Assembly: GCF_023740735.1 (NCBI RefSeq)
Contig: NZ_JAMRXH010000004.1
Location: 248,001-312,000 of the forward strand
DNA: 64,000 bases
Direction of reading: 5' to 3'
Origin: Nocardia sp. CDC159
GTDB taxonomy: Bacteria > Actinomycetota > Actinomycetes > Mycobacteriales > Mycobacteriaceae
Below, piece by piece: positions 1-9,015 of this stretch (within the stretch, counting starts at the first letter, position 1; every line of letters begins with the position of its first letter). Below the pieces are notes generated by a model. It had not been told where the DNA came from. It searched no databases and worked only from the letters and a program-made list of their open reading frames with translations. Position numbers and translations under genes: made by a program.

Positions 1-2
1 TC

Positions 3-104
3 GCCGAGCTGAGCCGTGCCATCGCCGAGGCGTGCGGATTTCGCTATCCGGAGGACCTGGAGCGGGCGATCCGCCCGGTGCTGGACGAGTTGCCGAGCCG
101 GTGA
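3..104 (+). CDS. 3' end of an upstream gene, unidentified
   Basis: An open frame enters from the left edge and stops at TGA 102-104, leaving 33 residues that end in VLDELPSR. The tail is helical in character, with a GFRYPEDLE stretch. A similar GF-x-YP-x-E pattern occurs near the C-terminus of aminoglycoside 6-adenylyltransferases as I remember them, but 33 residues are too few to assign a family. The gene runs in the same direction as the chelatase gene that follows after 84 bases. Confidence 0.45.
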   Translation, partial: AELSRAIAEACGFRYPEDLERAIRPVLDELPSR

Positions 105-176
105 TCGGTGTGCGAGGACTTGTGCGAGTGCGGTGACTCACAGCGGGGCCGTCGCGGGCGGGATCGGGGGCGCGCC

Positions 177-182
177 TAGAGT
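177..182 (+). promoter_or_regulatory. candidate -10 element of a leaderless start
   Basis: TAGAGT fits the actinobacterial -10 pattern TANNNT. It ends 6 bases before the GTG at 189, so the transcript could begin at or next to the start codon. There is no Shine-Dalgarno sequence before that GTG, which fits leaderless translation. Confidence 0.35.
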
Positions 183-188
183 TGGGGC

Positions 189-2174
189 GTGTCCGATTCC
201 TCAGCGTCTGTCGTCGTGCGCCCGGATTCGCCCGATTCCGCCCGCGAGAGCGAGGCCGGGTTTCCGTTCTCCGCGATCGTGGGGCAGGAGCGGTTGCAGC
301 TGGCGTTGATCCTGTGCGCGGTGCATCCCGGAATCGGCGGCGTGCTGGTGCGCGGGGAGAAGGGCACCGCGAAGTCGACCGTGGTGCGGGCGCTGGCGCA
401 GCTGTTGCCGCCGGTGAGCGACGAGCGGGGTGAGCGGCCCGCGCGGCTGGTGGAGCTGCCGGTCGGCGCGACCGAGGACCGGGTGGTCGGGTCGCTGGAT
501 CTGCAGCGCGTGCTGCGCGACGGTGAGCAGGCTTTTCGGCCCGGCCTGCTGGCGGCGGCGCATCACGGCGTGCTCTACGTCGACGAGGTGAACCTGCTGC
601 ACGATCATCTGGTGGATGTGCTGCTCGACGCCGCGGCCATGGGGCGGGTGCACATCGAGCGCGACGGGGTGTCGCATTCGCATCCGGCGCGCTTCGTTCT
701 GGTCGGGACGATGAATCCGGAGGAGGGCGAGCTGCGTCCGCAGCTGCTGGACCGGTTCGGGTTGACCGTGGACGTGGCGGCGTCGCGGGATGTGGACGTG
801 CGGATGGCCGTGGTGCGGCGGCGGCTGGACTACGAGGCCGATCCGGCGGGGTTCGCGGCGCGCTACCACGCGGCCGATCGCGAAGTGGCGCAGCGCATTC
901 GGGTGGCGCGCGCCCTGCTCGGCGAGGTCGTGCTCGACAATGTGGAGCTGCGGCGGATCGCGGCGCTGTGCGCCTCCTTCGATGTCGACGGCATGCGCGC
1001 GGATCTGGTCGTGGCCCGCACGGCGACGGCGCACGCGGCCTGGCGCGGCGGCGATCGGGTCACCGCCGAGGATGTGCGCATCGCGGCGGAACTGGCGCTG
1101 CCGCACCGGCGTCGGCGTGACCCGTTCGACGAGCCCGGTATCAGCGAGGATCAGCTGGACGAGGCGATGCGGGAGGCGGCCGAGCAGGCGGCGCGAGCCG
1201 AAAAGCCCGAGGCGGAGGCGGATTCGCCCCGCGACGACGATTCCGGCGAGCCGGGACCCGACGACTTCGACGGCGGCCCCGACGATCCCGACGACGGTCC
1301 GGACGCGCCGCAGGGCGGGCCGGGTGGCGGCTCGCGGGAGGGGCGGGCCGGGGCGCCCACGAATTCCGTTGCGCGACCGCCGCGTTGGGAGATTCCGGGT
1401 GTCGGCGAGGGTGCGCCGGGTCGCCGGTCGCGGGCGCGTACCCGGCACGGGCGGGTGGTCCGGTCCACCGCCGACACCGCGGGCGGGCTGCATCTGCTCG
1501 GCACCGTGTTCGCGGCCGCGCCGCATCAGCAGGCGCGCGGGCGGACGACCGGGCCGCTGGCGCTCGAGGCGGGCGATCTGCGCGGTGCGTATCGCGAAGG
1601 GCGCGAGGGCAATCTGGTCGTGTTCGTCGTCGATGCCTCGGGGTCGATGGCCGCGCGGGATCGGTTGTCGGCGGTCACCGGGGCGATCGTCGCACTGCTG
1701 CGCGACGCCTATCAGCGCCGGGACAAGGTCGCGGTCGTCACCATGCGCGGCGTCGAGGCCGAGCTGGTGCTGCCGCCCACCTCCTCGATCGATATCGCCG
1801 TCCGCCGCCTGGCCGATCTGCGCACGGGCGGGAAAACGCCACTCGCGCAGGGACTTCTGCGGGCCCGCGACCTCGTGCGGCGCGAGCGGGTGCGCGACCC
1901 GCAGCGGCGGCCGATGCTCGTCCTGCTCACCGATGGTCGCGCCACCGGCGGTGTCGATCCGGTGCCGCGCGCCCGCACCGCCGCGCGGCTGCTCGCCGGG
2001 GACGGGGTGGCCGCGGTGGTGATCGACTGTGAGCGCGGGATGATCCGCCTCGGCCTGGCCGCCGACCTGGCGCGGGATCTGCGGGCGACCTACCTCCAAT
2101 TGGCCGAGCTGACCGGCGATTCCGTCGCCGGGGCGGTGCGGGCGGGAGTGTCTCGGATTACCCGAGCGGCCTGA
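189..2174 (+). CDS. magnesium/cobalt-chelatase family protein, fused ChlI-ChlD type
   Basis: A 661-residue cytoplasmic AAA+ motor subunit of the Mg-chelatase family. The N-terminal half is ChlI-like, with Walker [10 protein letters not shown] at residues 56-64 and Walker B VDEVN at 131-135. A very acidic Asp/Pro/Gly-rich linker lies at about 320-400. The C-terminal half is a von Willebrand A domain with the metal-binding DASGS at 482-486. In actinobacteria this fused form (Rv2850c type) lies beside cobO and cobB, and is thought to be the ATPase partner of the large CobN subunit for cobalt insertion into the corrin ring. That role is inferred from family and context. The GTG start has no ribosome-binding site but has a candidate -10 element just upstream. 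Confidence 0.88.
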   Translation: MSDSSASVVVRPDSPDSARESEAGFPFSAIVGQERLQLALILCAVHPGIGGVLVRGEKGTAKSTVVRALAQLLPPVSDERGERPARLVELPVGATEDRVVGSLDLQRVLRDGEQAFRPGLLAAAHHGVLYVDEVNLLHDHLVDVLLDAAAMGRVHIERDGVSHSHPARFVLVGTMNPEEGELRPQLLDRFGLTVDVAASRDVDVRMAVVRRRLDYEADPAGFAARYHAADREVAQRIRVARALLGEVVLDNVELRRIAALCASFDVDGMRADLVVARTATAHAAWRGGDRVTAEDVRIAAELALPHRRRRDPFDEPGISEDQLDEAMREAAEQAARAEKPEAEADSPRDDDSGEPGPDDFDGGPDDPDDGPDAPQGGPGGGSREGRAGAPTNSVARPPRWEIPGVGEGAPGRRSRARTRHGRVVRSTADTAGGLHLLGTVFAAAPHQQARGRTTGPLALEAGDLRGAYREGREGNLVVFVVDASGSMAARDRLSAVTGAIVALLRDAYQRRDKVAVVTMRGVEAELVLPPTSSIDIAVRRLADLRTGGKTPLAQGLLRARDLVRRERVRDPQRRPMLVLLTDGRATGGVDPVPRARTAARLLAGDGVAAVVIDCERGMIRLGLAADLARDLRATYLQLAELTGDSVAGAVRAGVSRITRAA

Positions 2175-2183
2175 CGTTCCGGC

Positions 2184-2645
2184 TCACTTCCCGTGGTCCG
2201 CGCGCCGGAGGAGATACGGGATCGTGAGGTGGTGGAAGGGCCGCACCACCGCCCAGATCGGGCGCGCGATGGGACGATCGAAGCGCACCAGTGTCGACCA
2301 GGTGACCGCCGATTCCGTCGTCACCACGATGTTCTGCGCGCGGAGAAGCGGCGAAACCGCCTCCAGCACGACGACATCGGGCTTCCGTTCGACGATCCGC
2401 CACCCGAGGACATGATCGTCCGCCGTCCCCAGCCGCAGTCGCAACACCAGCCGCCACCCCAGAGCGACCACCGCCCGAACCACCGCGGGCGCGCCCTCGA
2501 ACACCGCCCGCGCCCACCATTCGGCGGGCCGCCGCCGCGCATTCGTCCCGAGCTCGAAGGCCGAGGAATACTCGGCGCTTTCCATCTCCGCGCTGATCGG
2601 CGCGCCGGCAGGCACGCCCACCCGCAAGGCTCGCTGTCCGGCCAT
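2184..2645 (-). CDS. DUF2867-like / SRPBCC-like protein of unknown function
   Basis: A 153-residue soluble protein that converges on the chelatase gene with a 9-base gap. It has an AEWWARAVFEGAP segment, a Gly-Trp-Arg core, and a C-terminal WAVVRPFHHLTIPYLLRRA segment, a pattern I associate with small actinobacterial proteins labelled DUF2867 or polyketide-cyclase-like. No catalytic residues can be named. ATG at 2645 has GGGAG ten bases upstream; a GTG two codons earlier is an alternative start. A perfect inverted repeat lies just upstream and probably controls it. Confidence 0.6.
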   Translation of the reverse strand: MAGQRALRVGVPAGAPISAEMESAEYSSAFELGTNARRRPAEWWARAVFEGAPAVVRAVVALGWRLVLRLRLGTADDHVLGWRIVERKPDVVVLEAVSPLLRAQNIVVTTESAVTWSTLVRFDRPIARPIWAVVRPFHHLTIPYLLRRADHGK

Positions 2646-2665
2646 GTCCACCACTCTCCCAGATC

Positions 2666-2682
2666 TACTACCTAAAGTAGTA
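2666..2682. promoter_or_regulatory. inverted repeat, candidate TetR-type operator
   Basis: TACTAC-CTAAA-GTAGTA is a perfect 6-bp inverted repeat with a 5-base spacer, 20 bases upstream of the ATG at 2645 on the minus strand. Its AT-rich sequence stands out from its surroundings. The position suits a repressor site over the promoter of that gene. It resembles the repeat next to the tetR gene at 31841. Confidence 0.45.
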
Positions 2683-2738
2683 CAAGATCCGTCGCGGGCG
2701 GGCAAGCATTGCGACCCTGTCATTTCGCCACCCGCCCC

Positions 2739-2890
2739 GCACGCGCTCTCGCTGTCCGCTGACCCCGCACGCGTTCCCGCTGTCCGCTGCCCCGCGCTCG
2801 TTCCCTCTTTCCGCTGCCCACGCTCCCGCTGCCCACTGCCCGCTGCCCCCGCACCCGCTCCATCTCCGCTGCCCCCCCGCACCCGTTCCG
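2739..2890. repeat. C-rich imperfect tandem repeat tract
   Basis: About 150 bases made largely of variants of CCGCTGTCC / CCGCTGCCC, separated by CCGCACGCGTTC-like units. The plus strand is extremely pyrimidine-rich. No protein of credible composition is encoded in any frame. It fills the gap between the divergent genes starting at 2645 and 2988, next to a perfect hairpin. Confidence 0.55.
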
Positions 2891-2918
2891 TGTATCCGGC
2901 GCGCCAGCGCCGGATACA
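2891..2918. repeat. perfect 12-bp hairpin in the cobO leader
   Basis: TGTATCCGGCGC and GCGCCGGATACA are exact reverse complements separated by GCCA. The stem is strong, but there is no T-run on either strand. It lies 69 bases upstream of the cobO ATG, within or just before its leader. It could be an attenuator, a protein-binding site or a remnant terminator. Confidence 0.5.
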
Positions 2919-2987
2919 GGGCCTACCGCCACAGCAGAACCGGCGTATGGCAACGTGACCCGCAACGCAGGTGTGGAAGGAGAGGGC

Positions 2988-3602
2988 ATGCCTCAGGGTG
3001 TTCCGGTGACGGTTCCCGATGACGGGCTGACGACGCGGCAGCGGCGCAATCAGCCGGTGCTGGCCGTGCATACCGGGCCGGGGAAGGGGAAGTCGACCGC
3101 GGCGTTCGGGATGGCGCTGCGGGCCTGGAATCAGGGGTTCGATGTCGCGGTGTTCCAATTCGTGAAGAGTGCGAAGTGGAAGGTGGGGGAGGAGGCGGCG
3201 TTTCGGACGCTGGGGCGGCTGCACGAGGAGTCCGGGGTGGGCGGGGCGGTCGAATGGCACAAGATGGGGGAGGGGTGGTCGTGGACCCGTAAGCAGGGCA
3301 GCGAGGAGGATCATGCCGCCGACGCGCTCGCGGGCTGGCGGGAGATCGCGCGCCGACTGGCCGCCGAACAGCATCGGTTCTACGTCCTGGACGAATTCAC
3401 CTATCCCCTGAAGTGGGGCTGGATCGATGTGGACGAGGTGGTGCGGACGCTGCGCGAGCGCCCGGGCAATCAGCACGTCGTCGTCACCGGCCGCGACGCG
3501 CCCCAGGCGCTGATCGACGCCGCCGACCTGGTCACCGAGATGGCCAAGGTCAAACATCCGATGGACGCGGGCCGCAAGGGCCAGCGGGGCATCGAATGGT
3601 GA
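2988..3602 (+). CDS. cobO: cob(I)yrinic acid a,c-diamide adenosyltransferase CobO
   Basis: A 204-residue enzyme that transfers the 5'-deoxyadenosyl group from ATP to the cobalt of corrinoids in cobalamin synthesis. The P-loop HTGPGKGKST covers residues 28-37, and the family blocks FQFVKSAKW, EWHKMG, LDEFTYPL and VKHPMD follow in order. ATG 2988 is preferred over the in-frame GTG 2955 because GGAAGGA lies 5 bases upstream of it and mycobacterial CobO proteins also begin MPQG. The stop overlaps the cobB start by 7 bases, so the two are translationally coupled. No complete cobalamin riboswitch is visible upstream. Confidence 0.95.
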   Translation: MPQGVPVTVPDDGLTTRQRRNQPVLAVHTGPGKGKSTAAFGMALRAWNQGFDVAVFQFVKSAKWKVGEEAAFRTLGRLHEESGVGGAVEWHKMGEGWSWTRKQGSEEDHAADALAGWREIARRLAAEQHRFYVLDEFTYPLKWGWIDVDEVVRTLRERPGNQHVVVTGRDAPQALIDAADLVTEMAKVKHPMDAGRKGQRGIEW

Positions 3603-5059
3603 GGTCTGCGGCTGCCGTCGTCATCGCCGCGCCCGCCTCGGGCAGCGGAAAGACCACGCTCGCAACGGGTTTGATCGGGGCGCTGCGGGCCGCCGGACAT
3701 CGGGTCGCACCGTTCAAGGTCGGTCCGGACTATATCGACCCCGGCTATCACGGCCTCGCCGCCGGTCGCCCGGGCCGCAACCTGGATCCGGTGCTGGTCG
3801 GCACCGATCGGGTGGTGCCGCTCTACCGCTACGGCGCGCAGGGTTGCGATATCGCCGTGGTCGAGGGCGTCATGGGGCTGTTCGACGGACGCATCGATGA
3901 CAACCACGCGGCGCCGATCGCCGAGGGCTCGACCGCCCAGGTCGCCGCGCTGCTGGGCGCGCCGGTCGTACTAGTGGTGGACGCGCGTGGGCACAGCCAG
4001 AGCCTGGCCGCGCTGCTGCACGGCTTCGCGACCTTCGACAGCGGCATCCGGCTCGGCGGGGTGATTCTCAATCGAGTCGGCAGCGAACGGCACGAGGAGG
4101 TGCTGCGGGCGGCGTGCGCGCGGGTCGGGCTGCCGGTGCTGGGGGCGCTGCCGCGGATGGCCGAATTGGTCGTTCCCTCCAGGCATCTGGGTTTGATTCC
4201 GGCCGTGGAGCACGGTAGTTCCGCCCGCTACGCCGTCGACGCGATGACCGAACTGGTCGCGGCGCATGTCGATCTGGGCGCGGTGGTGCGCTTGGCCGGG
4301 GCGAATACCCCGGGGCCGGTGTGGGATCCGGCCGAGGCGGTCGCGGCCGGTGGCGATGGGGCGACGGGCGGCCCGTCCGCTGGGGCGCGGGCCGATGGCA
4401 CTGTATCGCAAGGACGTTCGGTTCCCACGGGCGAGCCGGTGATCGCGGTGGCGGGCGGCCCTGCCTTCACCTTCGGCTATGCGGAGCATCGCGAATTGCT
4501 CGCGGCCGCCGGGGCACGGGTGGCGGTATTCGATCCACTGACCGAAGAGTTGCCCGGTGGCGCGGCGGGATTGGTGCTGCCCGGTGGCTTTCCCGAGGAG
4601 CACGCCGCGAATCTGGCCGCGAACACACCGCTGCTGGACGCGGTCGCCACGGCGGCCCGCGACGGAATGCCGATCCATGCCGAATGTGCGGGCCTGCTGT
4701 ATCTGACCCGCTCGCTCGACGGCCACCGCATGGCCGGAGTTCTCGACGCCGCGGCCGAATTCGGCCCCCGCCTCACCCTCGGCTACCGTGACGCCGTCGC
4801 GCTGGCCGATACCGCGCTGTGGGCCGCGGGCGAACGCGTGCGCGGCCACGAATTCCACCGCACCCGCCTCACCGAGGCCGCCGCCGAACCACCCGCCTGG
4901 GCCTGGCGCACCCCTTCCGGCGAAACCGTCCGCGAGGGCGCGACCGTCCACCGGGTCCACGCCTCCTACCTGCACACCCACCCCGCCGGAAATCCGGCCA
5001 TGATCCACCGTTTCGTCACCGCCGCAGCCCAATTCGCCACCGTCCGAATCGATGGCTGA
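3596..5059 (+). CDS. cobB: (hydrogeno)cobyrinic acid a,c-diamide synthase
   Basis: A 487-residue glutamine-dependent amidotransferase that amidates the a and c side chains of the corrin ring. The N-terminal ATPase domain has ASGSGKTT within residues 14-21, followed by KVGPDYIDPGYH. The C-terminal triad-type glutaminase domain has the nucleophile Cys364 in HAECAGLLYL and a late HTH segment near the end. A Gly/Ala-rich linker at about 240-275 joins the two halves. Length and order fit CobB/CbiA. The start overlaps cobO by 7 bases, and the stop overlaps the next cobalamin gene by 8 bases. Confidence 0.93.
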   Translation: MVRSAAAVVIAAPASGSGKTTLATGLIGALRAAGHRVAPFKVGPDYIDPGYHGLAAGRPGRNLDPVLVGTDRVVPLYRYGAQGCDIAVVEGVMGLFDGRIDDNHAAPIAEGSTAQVAALLGAPVVLVVDARGHSQSLAALLHGFATFDSGIRLGGVILNRVGSERHEEVLRAACARVGLPVLGALPRMAELVVPSRHLGLIPAVEHGSSARYAVDAMTELVAAHVDLGAVVRLAGANTPGPVWDPAEAVAAGGDGATGGPSAGARADGTVSQGRSVPTGEPVIAVAGGPAFTFGYAEHRELLAAAGARVAVFDPLTEELPGGAAGLVLPGGFPEEHAANLAANTPLLDAVATAARDGMPIHAECAGLLYLTRSLDGHRMAGVLDAAAEFGPRLTLGYRDAVALADTALWAAGERVRGHEFHRTRLTEAAAEPPAWAWRTPSGETVREGATVHRVHASYLHTHPAGNPAMIHRFVTAAAQFATVRIDG

Positions 5060-5417
5060 CCTGGCCGTCGGCATCGGCTTCCGCCCGGGCACCCCGGCAC
5101 GCACATTGCTCGCCGCCATCCGGAAGACGATCGATCCGACCCGAATCCACTGCCTGGCAACGATAGACCGCCGCGCCGAGGATCTCGCCTTGATCGCCAC
5201 CGCCACCGAACTGGGCGTACCGATCGTCGCCTGCACCCCGGCCGAACTATCCGCGACCTCGGTCCCGAACCCCGCCACGCGCACCGCGAATGCCGTCGGA
5301 ACCGCCAGCGTCGCCGAAGCCGCCGCCCTGTGCGCCGCGGCGACAACCGAGCTGCTGCTGCCCAAGCGGGTGTGCGGGGGCGTAACCATCGCGGCCGCTC
5401 ACGTGCACTCGCTTTGA
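5052..5417 (+). CDS. CobE / CbiG C-terminal-domain cobalamin biosynthesis protein
   Basis: A 121-residue protein matching the small CobE/GbiG-C family. It has the opening GIGFRPGTP, an internal ATIDRRAED and a GTASVAEAAAL segment before LLLPKR. In CbiG this domain accompanies ring contraction with acetaldehyde loss; stand-alone CobE occurs in aerobic pathways with an ill-defined role. The start codon overlaps the cobB stop by 8 bases, so it is the third gene of the cobO-cobB unit. It converges on the DUF2293 gene, with 8 bases between stops. Confidence 0.85.
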   Translation: MADLAVGIGFRPGTPARTLLAAIRKTIDPTRIHCLATIDRRAEDLALIATATELGVPIVACTPAELSATSVPNPATRTANAVGTASVAEAAALCAAATTELLLPKRVCGGVTIAAAHVHSL

Positions 5418-5425
5418 GACGGTTG

Positions 5426-6457
5426 TCAGGCACGCCAGGAGTTCAGGACCTCGTCGAGGCGGGGGCGGATTTGGGCTCGAGCCTGCATGCGGGAGACGCC
5501 CCGCATGAGGAGGTGGTCGTAGTCGGTGTCGCGGTGGCGGATGGAGGCTATGACGGCGAGGGTGAGGGCCTCGGGGGAGAGGAGTTTGGCGGCGGCGGTG
5601 CGGCCGACTCGGCCACTGCCGCGGACGGCGGCGTGAGCGGCGATTTCGGTGGCACGGTCGGCGGGGCAGCGGGGGAACAGGCGGCGAATCTCCGCGGCCA
5701 TGCGGGCGCAGAATTCGACATCCTGTTCGGCGCGGCGGACGCGGTCGCGCTCGCGGCGGCGGGCGCGGGCCTCCTCGTCGGCGAGGCATTGCTCCTCGGC
5801 GCGGGCCAGGGCGGCCTCCTCCACCAGGATGCCCAGGCGTTCGTAACGCTTGCGGCGGCGATTGAAGCGGACCACCACGGCCGCGAGCGTGCTCTCCTTC
5901 TTGGCGCGGCGGCTCAGCGCCGCGTTTCCGGCGGGCAGGAATTCCAGATGGTCCAGGTCCGAGCAGGCCGGACACAGCGGCCCGGCCGCGGAGGCGATCA
6001 GATACGGCCCGGTCTCGGCGCATTCGACGCACTGCCACGGCTCCGCCGCCTCGACCACCGTCAGATCCGGAGCCTTGTTCTGCCGCCGGATGACCTGCTC
6101 CCGCCGCGCCGGACTCAGCTCCGCCGACAGCCAGTGCACCCGGAAGACCTCATCGCCCCCGTCGTCGACGAACCGCAACGCCTCGCGATCGCGCCCACCC
6201 GACAGATACACCGCCGTGCTCGCGGTGAGCCCCCGCTCCCGCGCCCACTCGCCCAGCAGCTCCGCCGCATCGCGCATCCGCCGCCCGTCCACGGCCGCGA
6301 CCTGCTCCAACGACTCCGCCTGCCCCTGCCGCCACCGCTCGACCTGCCGCGACCGCACCCACCCCAACCCGGTGAACACATCGACCGCCGACACGTATTT
6401 CCGCTGGGCCAGAGCCGCTTCCGCGGCCTCGCCCACCCGCCGCCGCAGCTTGGACAC
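5426..6457 (-). CDS. DUF2293 domain protein with a central zinc ribbon
   Basis: A 343-residue basic protein of unknown role. The C-terminal third is a DUF2293-type domain, with RRLFPRCP followed by an HRDTDYDHLL motif and a helical tail. A four-cysteine zinc-ribbon-like motif sits mid-protein (CVEC, then CPAC about 20 residues later). After it comes a long charged stretch of Arg, Glu and Ala that should form a coiled coil. GTG 6457 is chosen as start because the longer upstream reading lacks family character. Zinc ribbon plus basic coiled coil suggests nucleic-acid binding, but that is inference. Confidence 0.75.
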   Translation of the reverse strand: MSKLRRRVGEAAEAALAQRKYVSAVDVFTGLGWVRSRQVERWRQGQAESLEQVAAVDGRRMRDAAELLGEWARERGLTASTAVYLSGGRDREALRFVDDGGDEVFRVHWLSAELSPARREQVIRRQNKAPDLTVVEAAEPWQCVECAETGPYLIASAAGPLCPACSDLDHLEFLPAGNAALSRRAKKESTLAAVVVRFNRRRKRYERLGILVEEAALARAEEQCLADEEARARRRERDRVRRAEQDVEFCARMAAEIRRLFPRCPADRATEIAAHAAVRGSGRVGRTAAAKLLSPEALTLAVIASIRHRDTDYDHLLMRGVSRMQARAQIRPRLDEVLNSWRA

Positions 6458-6531
6458 GAGTGAGAACCCTAGCGCAGCGGGGCCGATACTCTGGAGGGCG
6501 GCTGGGAACCAGAATCGACCGGGGGGTGCAG

Positions 6532-7881
6532 ATGTCGACCGATACCGTGCTCGAACCGATCCGCGACGATCCGGATGCCGTCCCGCAATCCCCACCGCGC
6601 TGGTCCCTGGCGACCCGCTTCGGATTCCGTTTCTGCTTCGCCTATTTCGCGCTGTTCTATATCACCACCGGCCAGCTGATCGTCGCCCCGCTCGGGTGGG
6701 CGGCCCAGTTTCTGCCCGAGGCGGTGCTCACCGCCCCCGGCAAACCGGTGCAGCCGCTGGTGAGCTGGGCCGGAACGCATGTATTCGGAGTCGACCTCGA
6801 ACTCGACCAGCCACCGGCCACCGGCAGCGGCGACACCGCGGCGAATTGGGTGACGATCGCCTGCCTGCTCTTCCTGGCGGTCGTCGCGGCCGTCGTGTGG
6901 TCACTGCTGGACAGCCGCCGCGCCTATCCGTTGCTTCTGACGATCTTCCGGCTGGTCCTGCGTTTCGGCCTGGCGGCCACCATGTTCGGCTACGGCTTCG
7001 CCAAGATCTTCCCCGCGCAGATGCCCATGCTGCTGCACCGCTACGTCCAGCCGTTCGGCGATATGAGTCCCATGGGCGTGCTGTGGACCCAGATCGGCGC
7101 ATCCCAGCCGTACCAGATCGCGCTGGGCGCGGCCGAGGCGCTCGCGGGGGTGCTGCTGATACTGCCCTGGACGGTCACCGCGGGCGCACTGCTCGCGCTG
7201 CTCAGCATGGCGCAGGTGTTCCTGCTGAATATGACCTACGACGTGCCGGTGAAGCTGTTCTCCCTGCATCTGCTGGTGCAGGCCGCGCTGCTGCTCGCCC
7301 CCGAATCGCGCCGGCTGGCAGGCTTTCTGACCGGCCGCGCGATTGCGGCGACGAGCGTGCCCCCGCCCGGTCGGAGCCGGATCGCCCTGGCGGCGCAACT
7401 CGTCCTCGGCCTGTGGATCATGGCCGGCGCGGCGCACGCGGGCTGGACCGGATGGCAGCAGCTGAGCCACCGGTCGCCGCTGCACGGCATTTGGGACGTC
7501 GGCGAGTTCACCCTGAACGGTCAACCCCGCCCGCCCCTGACCACCGACGGCGAACGAATTCGGCGCATCGTCTTCGATCGCGTATTCGACGGACCCGCGG
7601 GCCCGACCACGGGTACCGCCGTGCAGAGCATGTCCGACGGGCTGCGCAACTACGCGGGCCGGGTCGATATCGACGCGCGCAGTATCGAACTGGTCAATCC
7701 ACAGGGCGGAGCGCCCTATCTGGCGGTCGTGTTCGACCGCCCGGCGCCCGACCGGATGGTGCTCGACGGAACCCTGCGGGGGCAGCCGGTCCGCATGGTC
7801 CTCCAACGCATCGACGAGACCAAGCTGCCGCTGCCCAGCCGCGGATTCCATTGGGTGCAGGAGTTTCCCTACAACCGCTGA
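6532..7881 (+). CDS. DoxX-like membrane protein with extracytoplasmic C-terminal domain (paralogue 1)
   Basis: A 449-residue protein. The N-terminal half has about six or seven membrane segments in DoxX/MauE style, with conserved stretches YGFAKIFPAQMP, LLGAAEALAG-like helices and NMTYDVPVKLFSLHLL. The last 140 residues are soluble, beginning near HGIWDVGEFTLNG, and look beta-rich. DoxX-type proteins are linked to redox or quinone-associated membrane functions, but no substrate can be named here. ATG 6532 follows a GGGGGG run. It is closely related along its full length to the protein at 10436-11803. It converges on the gene at 7883 with one base between stops. Confidence 0.75.
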   Translation: MSTDTVLEPIRDDPDAVPQSPPRWSLATRFGFRFCFAYFALFYITTGQLIVAPLGWAAQFLPEAVLTAPGKPVQPLVSWAGTHVFGVDLELDQPPATGSGDTAANWVTIACLLFLAVVAAVVWSLLDSRRAYPLLLTIFRLVLRFGLAATMFGYGFAKIFPAQMPMLLHRYVQPFGDMSPMGVLWTQIGASQPYQIALGAAEALAGVLLILPWTVTAGALLALLSMAQVFLLNMTYDVPVKLFSLHLLVQAALLLAPESRRLAGFLTGRAIAATSVPPPGRSRIALAAQLVLGLWIMAGAAHAGWTGWQQLSHRSPLHGIWDVGEFTLNGQPRPPLTTDGERIRRIVFDRVFDGPAGPTTGTAVQSMSDGLRNYAGRVDIDARSIELVNPQGGAPYLAVVFDRPAPDRMVLDGTLRGQPVRMVLQRIDETKLPLPSRGFHWVQEFPYNR

Positions 7882-7882
7882 C

Positions 7883-8995
7883 CTACGGCGCCACCGCGGC
7901 CCAGTCGGCGAAGCCGGTGGGATCGTGGCGGCCCATGCTGGCGTGCTCGAACAGGCCCCAGCCTTCCTGGTCGCCGCAGCGGGCTTGGCCGACATGGTCG
8001 ATCACGCCCCAGGGGATGCGCGCCGCGATCTCGGGGTCACCGAGGTCGTAGCGGACGCTCGAGGACCAGTCGCGGCCCATCCAGCGGCCGTGCTGCCAGT
8101 CCGGGTCGCCGCCGTAGCCCGCGCCGATATGCAGCGGAATGAAGGTGTGCGGGCGGATCTCGACCTCCAGCGGCTTGCCGTCGGGGGTAGTGAGATCCAG
8201 CCGGGCCGATACCGGATGCCTGGTGCCGGAACGGTATCGAATGTGCACCCGGGGCCAGCCCAGCTGCTCGACCCGGCCGTCGCGCCAGATGCGGGTGGCG
8301 TCGTTGAGGGTGCGGAAGCCGTCCGGGTTCTCCTGCACGATCACGATGATCGTGAACTCCTCGAAGCGCAGCGGTACGTACAGCCACCAGAATCCGCCGG
8401 AGCCCTCGGCGGCCGCGCGGCCGGGTGGATCGGCCTCGCCGACCGGCCGAATGCCCCAGGACCGGTCGCGGGTGCCCAGCCACACGGCCGGATCGACGGC
8501 GATCTCGGCGCCGTCGACGTGCAGTGTGCCGGTCCATGAGCCGACCTGTGCGAAGCGCTGCGCGTCGATGATCGGGCGGTTGCCGGACAGTATGGTGTGC
8601 GGCTCCTCGTTGACCGCCGGGAACGAGCCGTCCCAGGTCAGGTCGAAGCCGAGATCGTCGTGTTCGCAGACGATCCGGATGCGCCGCAGCGGTTCGAGGA
8701 TCTCCACCCGGTAGCCGCCGACCCGCAGATTCAGGTCGCGCTGTTCCAGTGCGTCGGAGAACCGCACCGAGCGCACGATGTCCCCGCGGCGCACGATGGC
8801 GTAGGCGTCGGTCACCCCGAGATTGGGATATACGCCCATACCGGTGATGAGCATGGTGCCGCCGTCACGATCGTGGGCATTGAAATAGCTGCGGTCGTAG
8901 AAGTTTCGGTCGCTGGTGCCGACCCGGGCCATCGACAGCGGGGTCTGATGGATCGGATACTCGTCCAGTGGTACCGGTGTGTGACTGATGGTCAC
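7883..8995 (-). CDS. AttH-like (lipocalin-type) protein of unknown function
   Basis: A 370-residue soluble protein rich in Trp, Asp and beta-branched residues, with no membrane segment. Repeated patterns such as GTRDRSWGIRPVGE and FWWLYVPLRFEEFTIIVI resemble AttH/carotenoid-hydratase-type double-lipocalin proteins; this is a fold-level guess. The GTG start at 8995 is supported by AAGGAGG eight bases upstream; an ATG in another frame lies between. It follows the phosphotransferase gene after 20 bases on the same strand, and the two form an operon. Pairing with a phosphotransferase-like kinase suggests lipid or aromatic-acid metabolism, unproven. Confidence 0.6.
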   Translation of the reverse strand: MTISHTPVPLDEYPIHQTPLSMARVGTSDRNFYDRSYFNAHDRDGGTMLITGMGVYPNLGVTDAYAIVRRGDIVRSVRFSDALEQRDLNLRVGGYRVEILEPLRRIRIVCEHDDLGFDLTWDGSFPAVNEEPHTILSGNRPIIDAQRFAQVGSWTGTLHVDGAEIAVDPAVWLGTRDRSWGIRPVGEADPPGRAAAEGSGGFWWLYVPLRFEEFTIIVIVQENPDGFRTLNDATRIWRDGRVEQLGWPRVHIRYRSGTRHPVSARLDLTTPDGKPLEVEIRPHTFIPLHIGAGYGGDPDWQHGRWMGRDWSSSVRYDLGDPEIAARIPWGVIDHVGQARCGDQEGWGLFEHASMGRHDPTGFADWAAVAP

Positions 8996-9015
8996 AGCAT
9001 GAACCTCCTTGTCGT

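Noticed and set aside
2950..2987. Possible cobalamin riboswitch before cobO (TGACCCGCAACGCAGG resembles a conserved riboswitch block)
   Set aside because: The other conserved blocks are missing. There is no proper upstream GGTG/TCC pairing element, and only about 20 bases remain before the start codon, too few for the rest of the structure.
2646..3557. Long minus-strand reading frame antisense to cobO, running into the gene at 2184-2645
   Set aside because: Only the last 153 codons have protein-like composition. The upstream part is the shadow of cobO plus the C-rich repeat tract.
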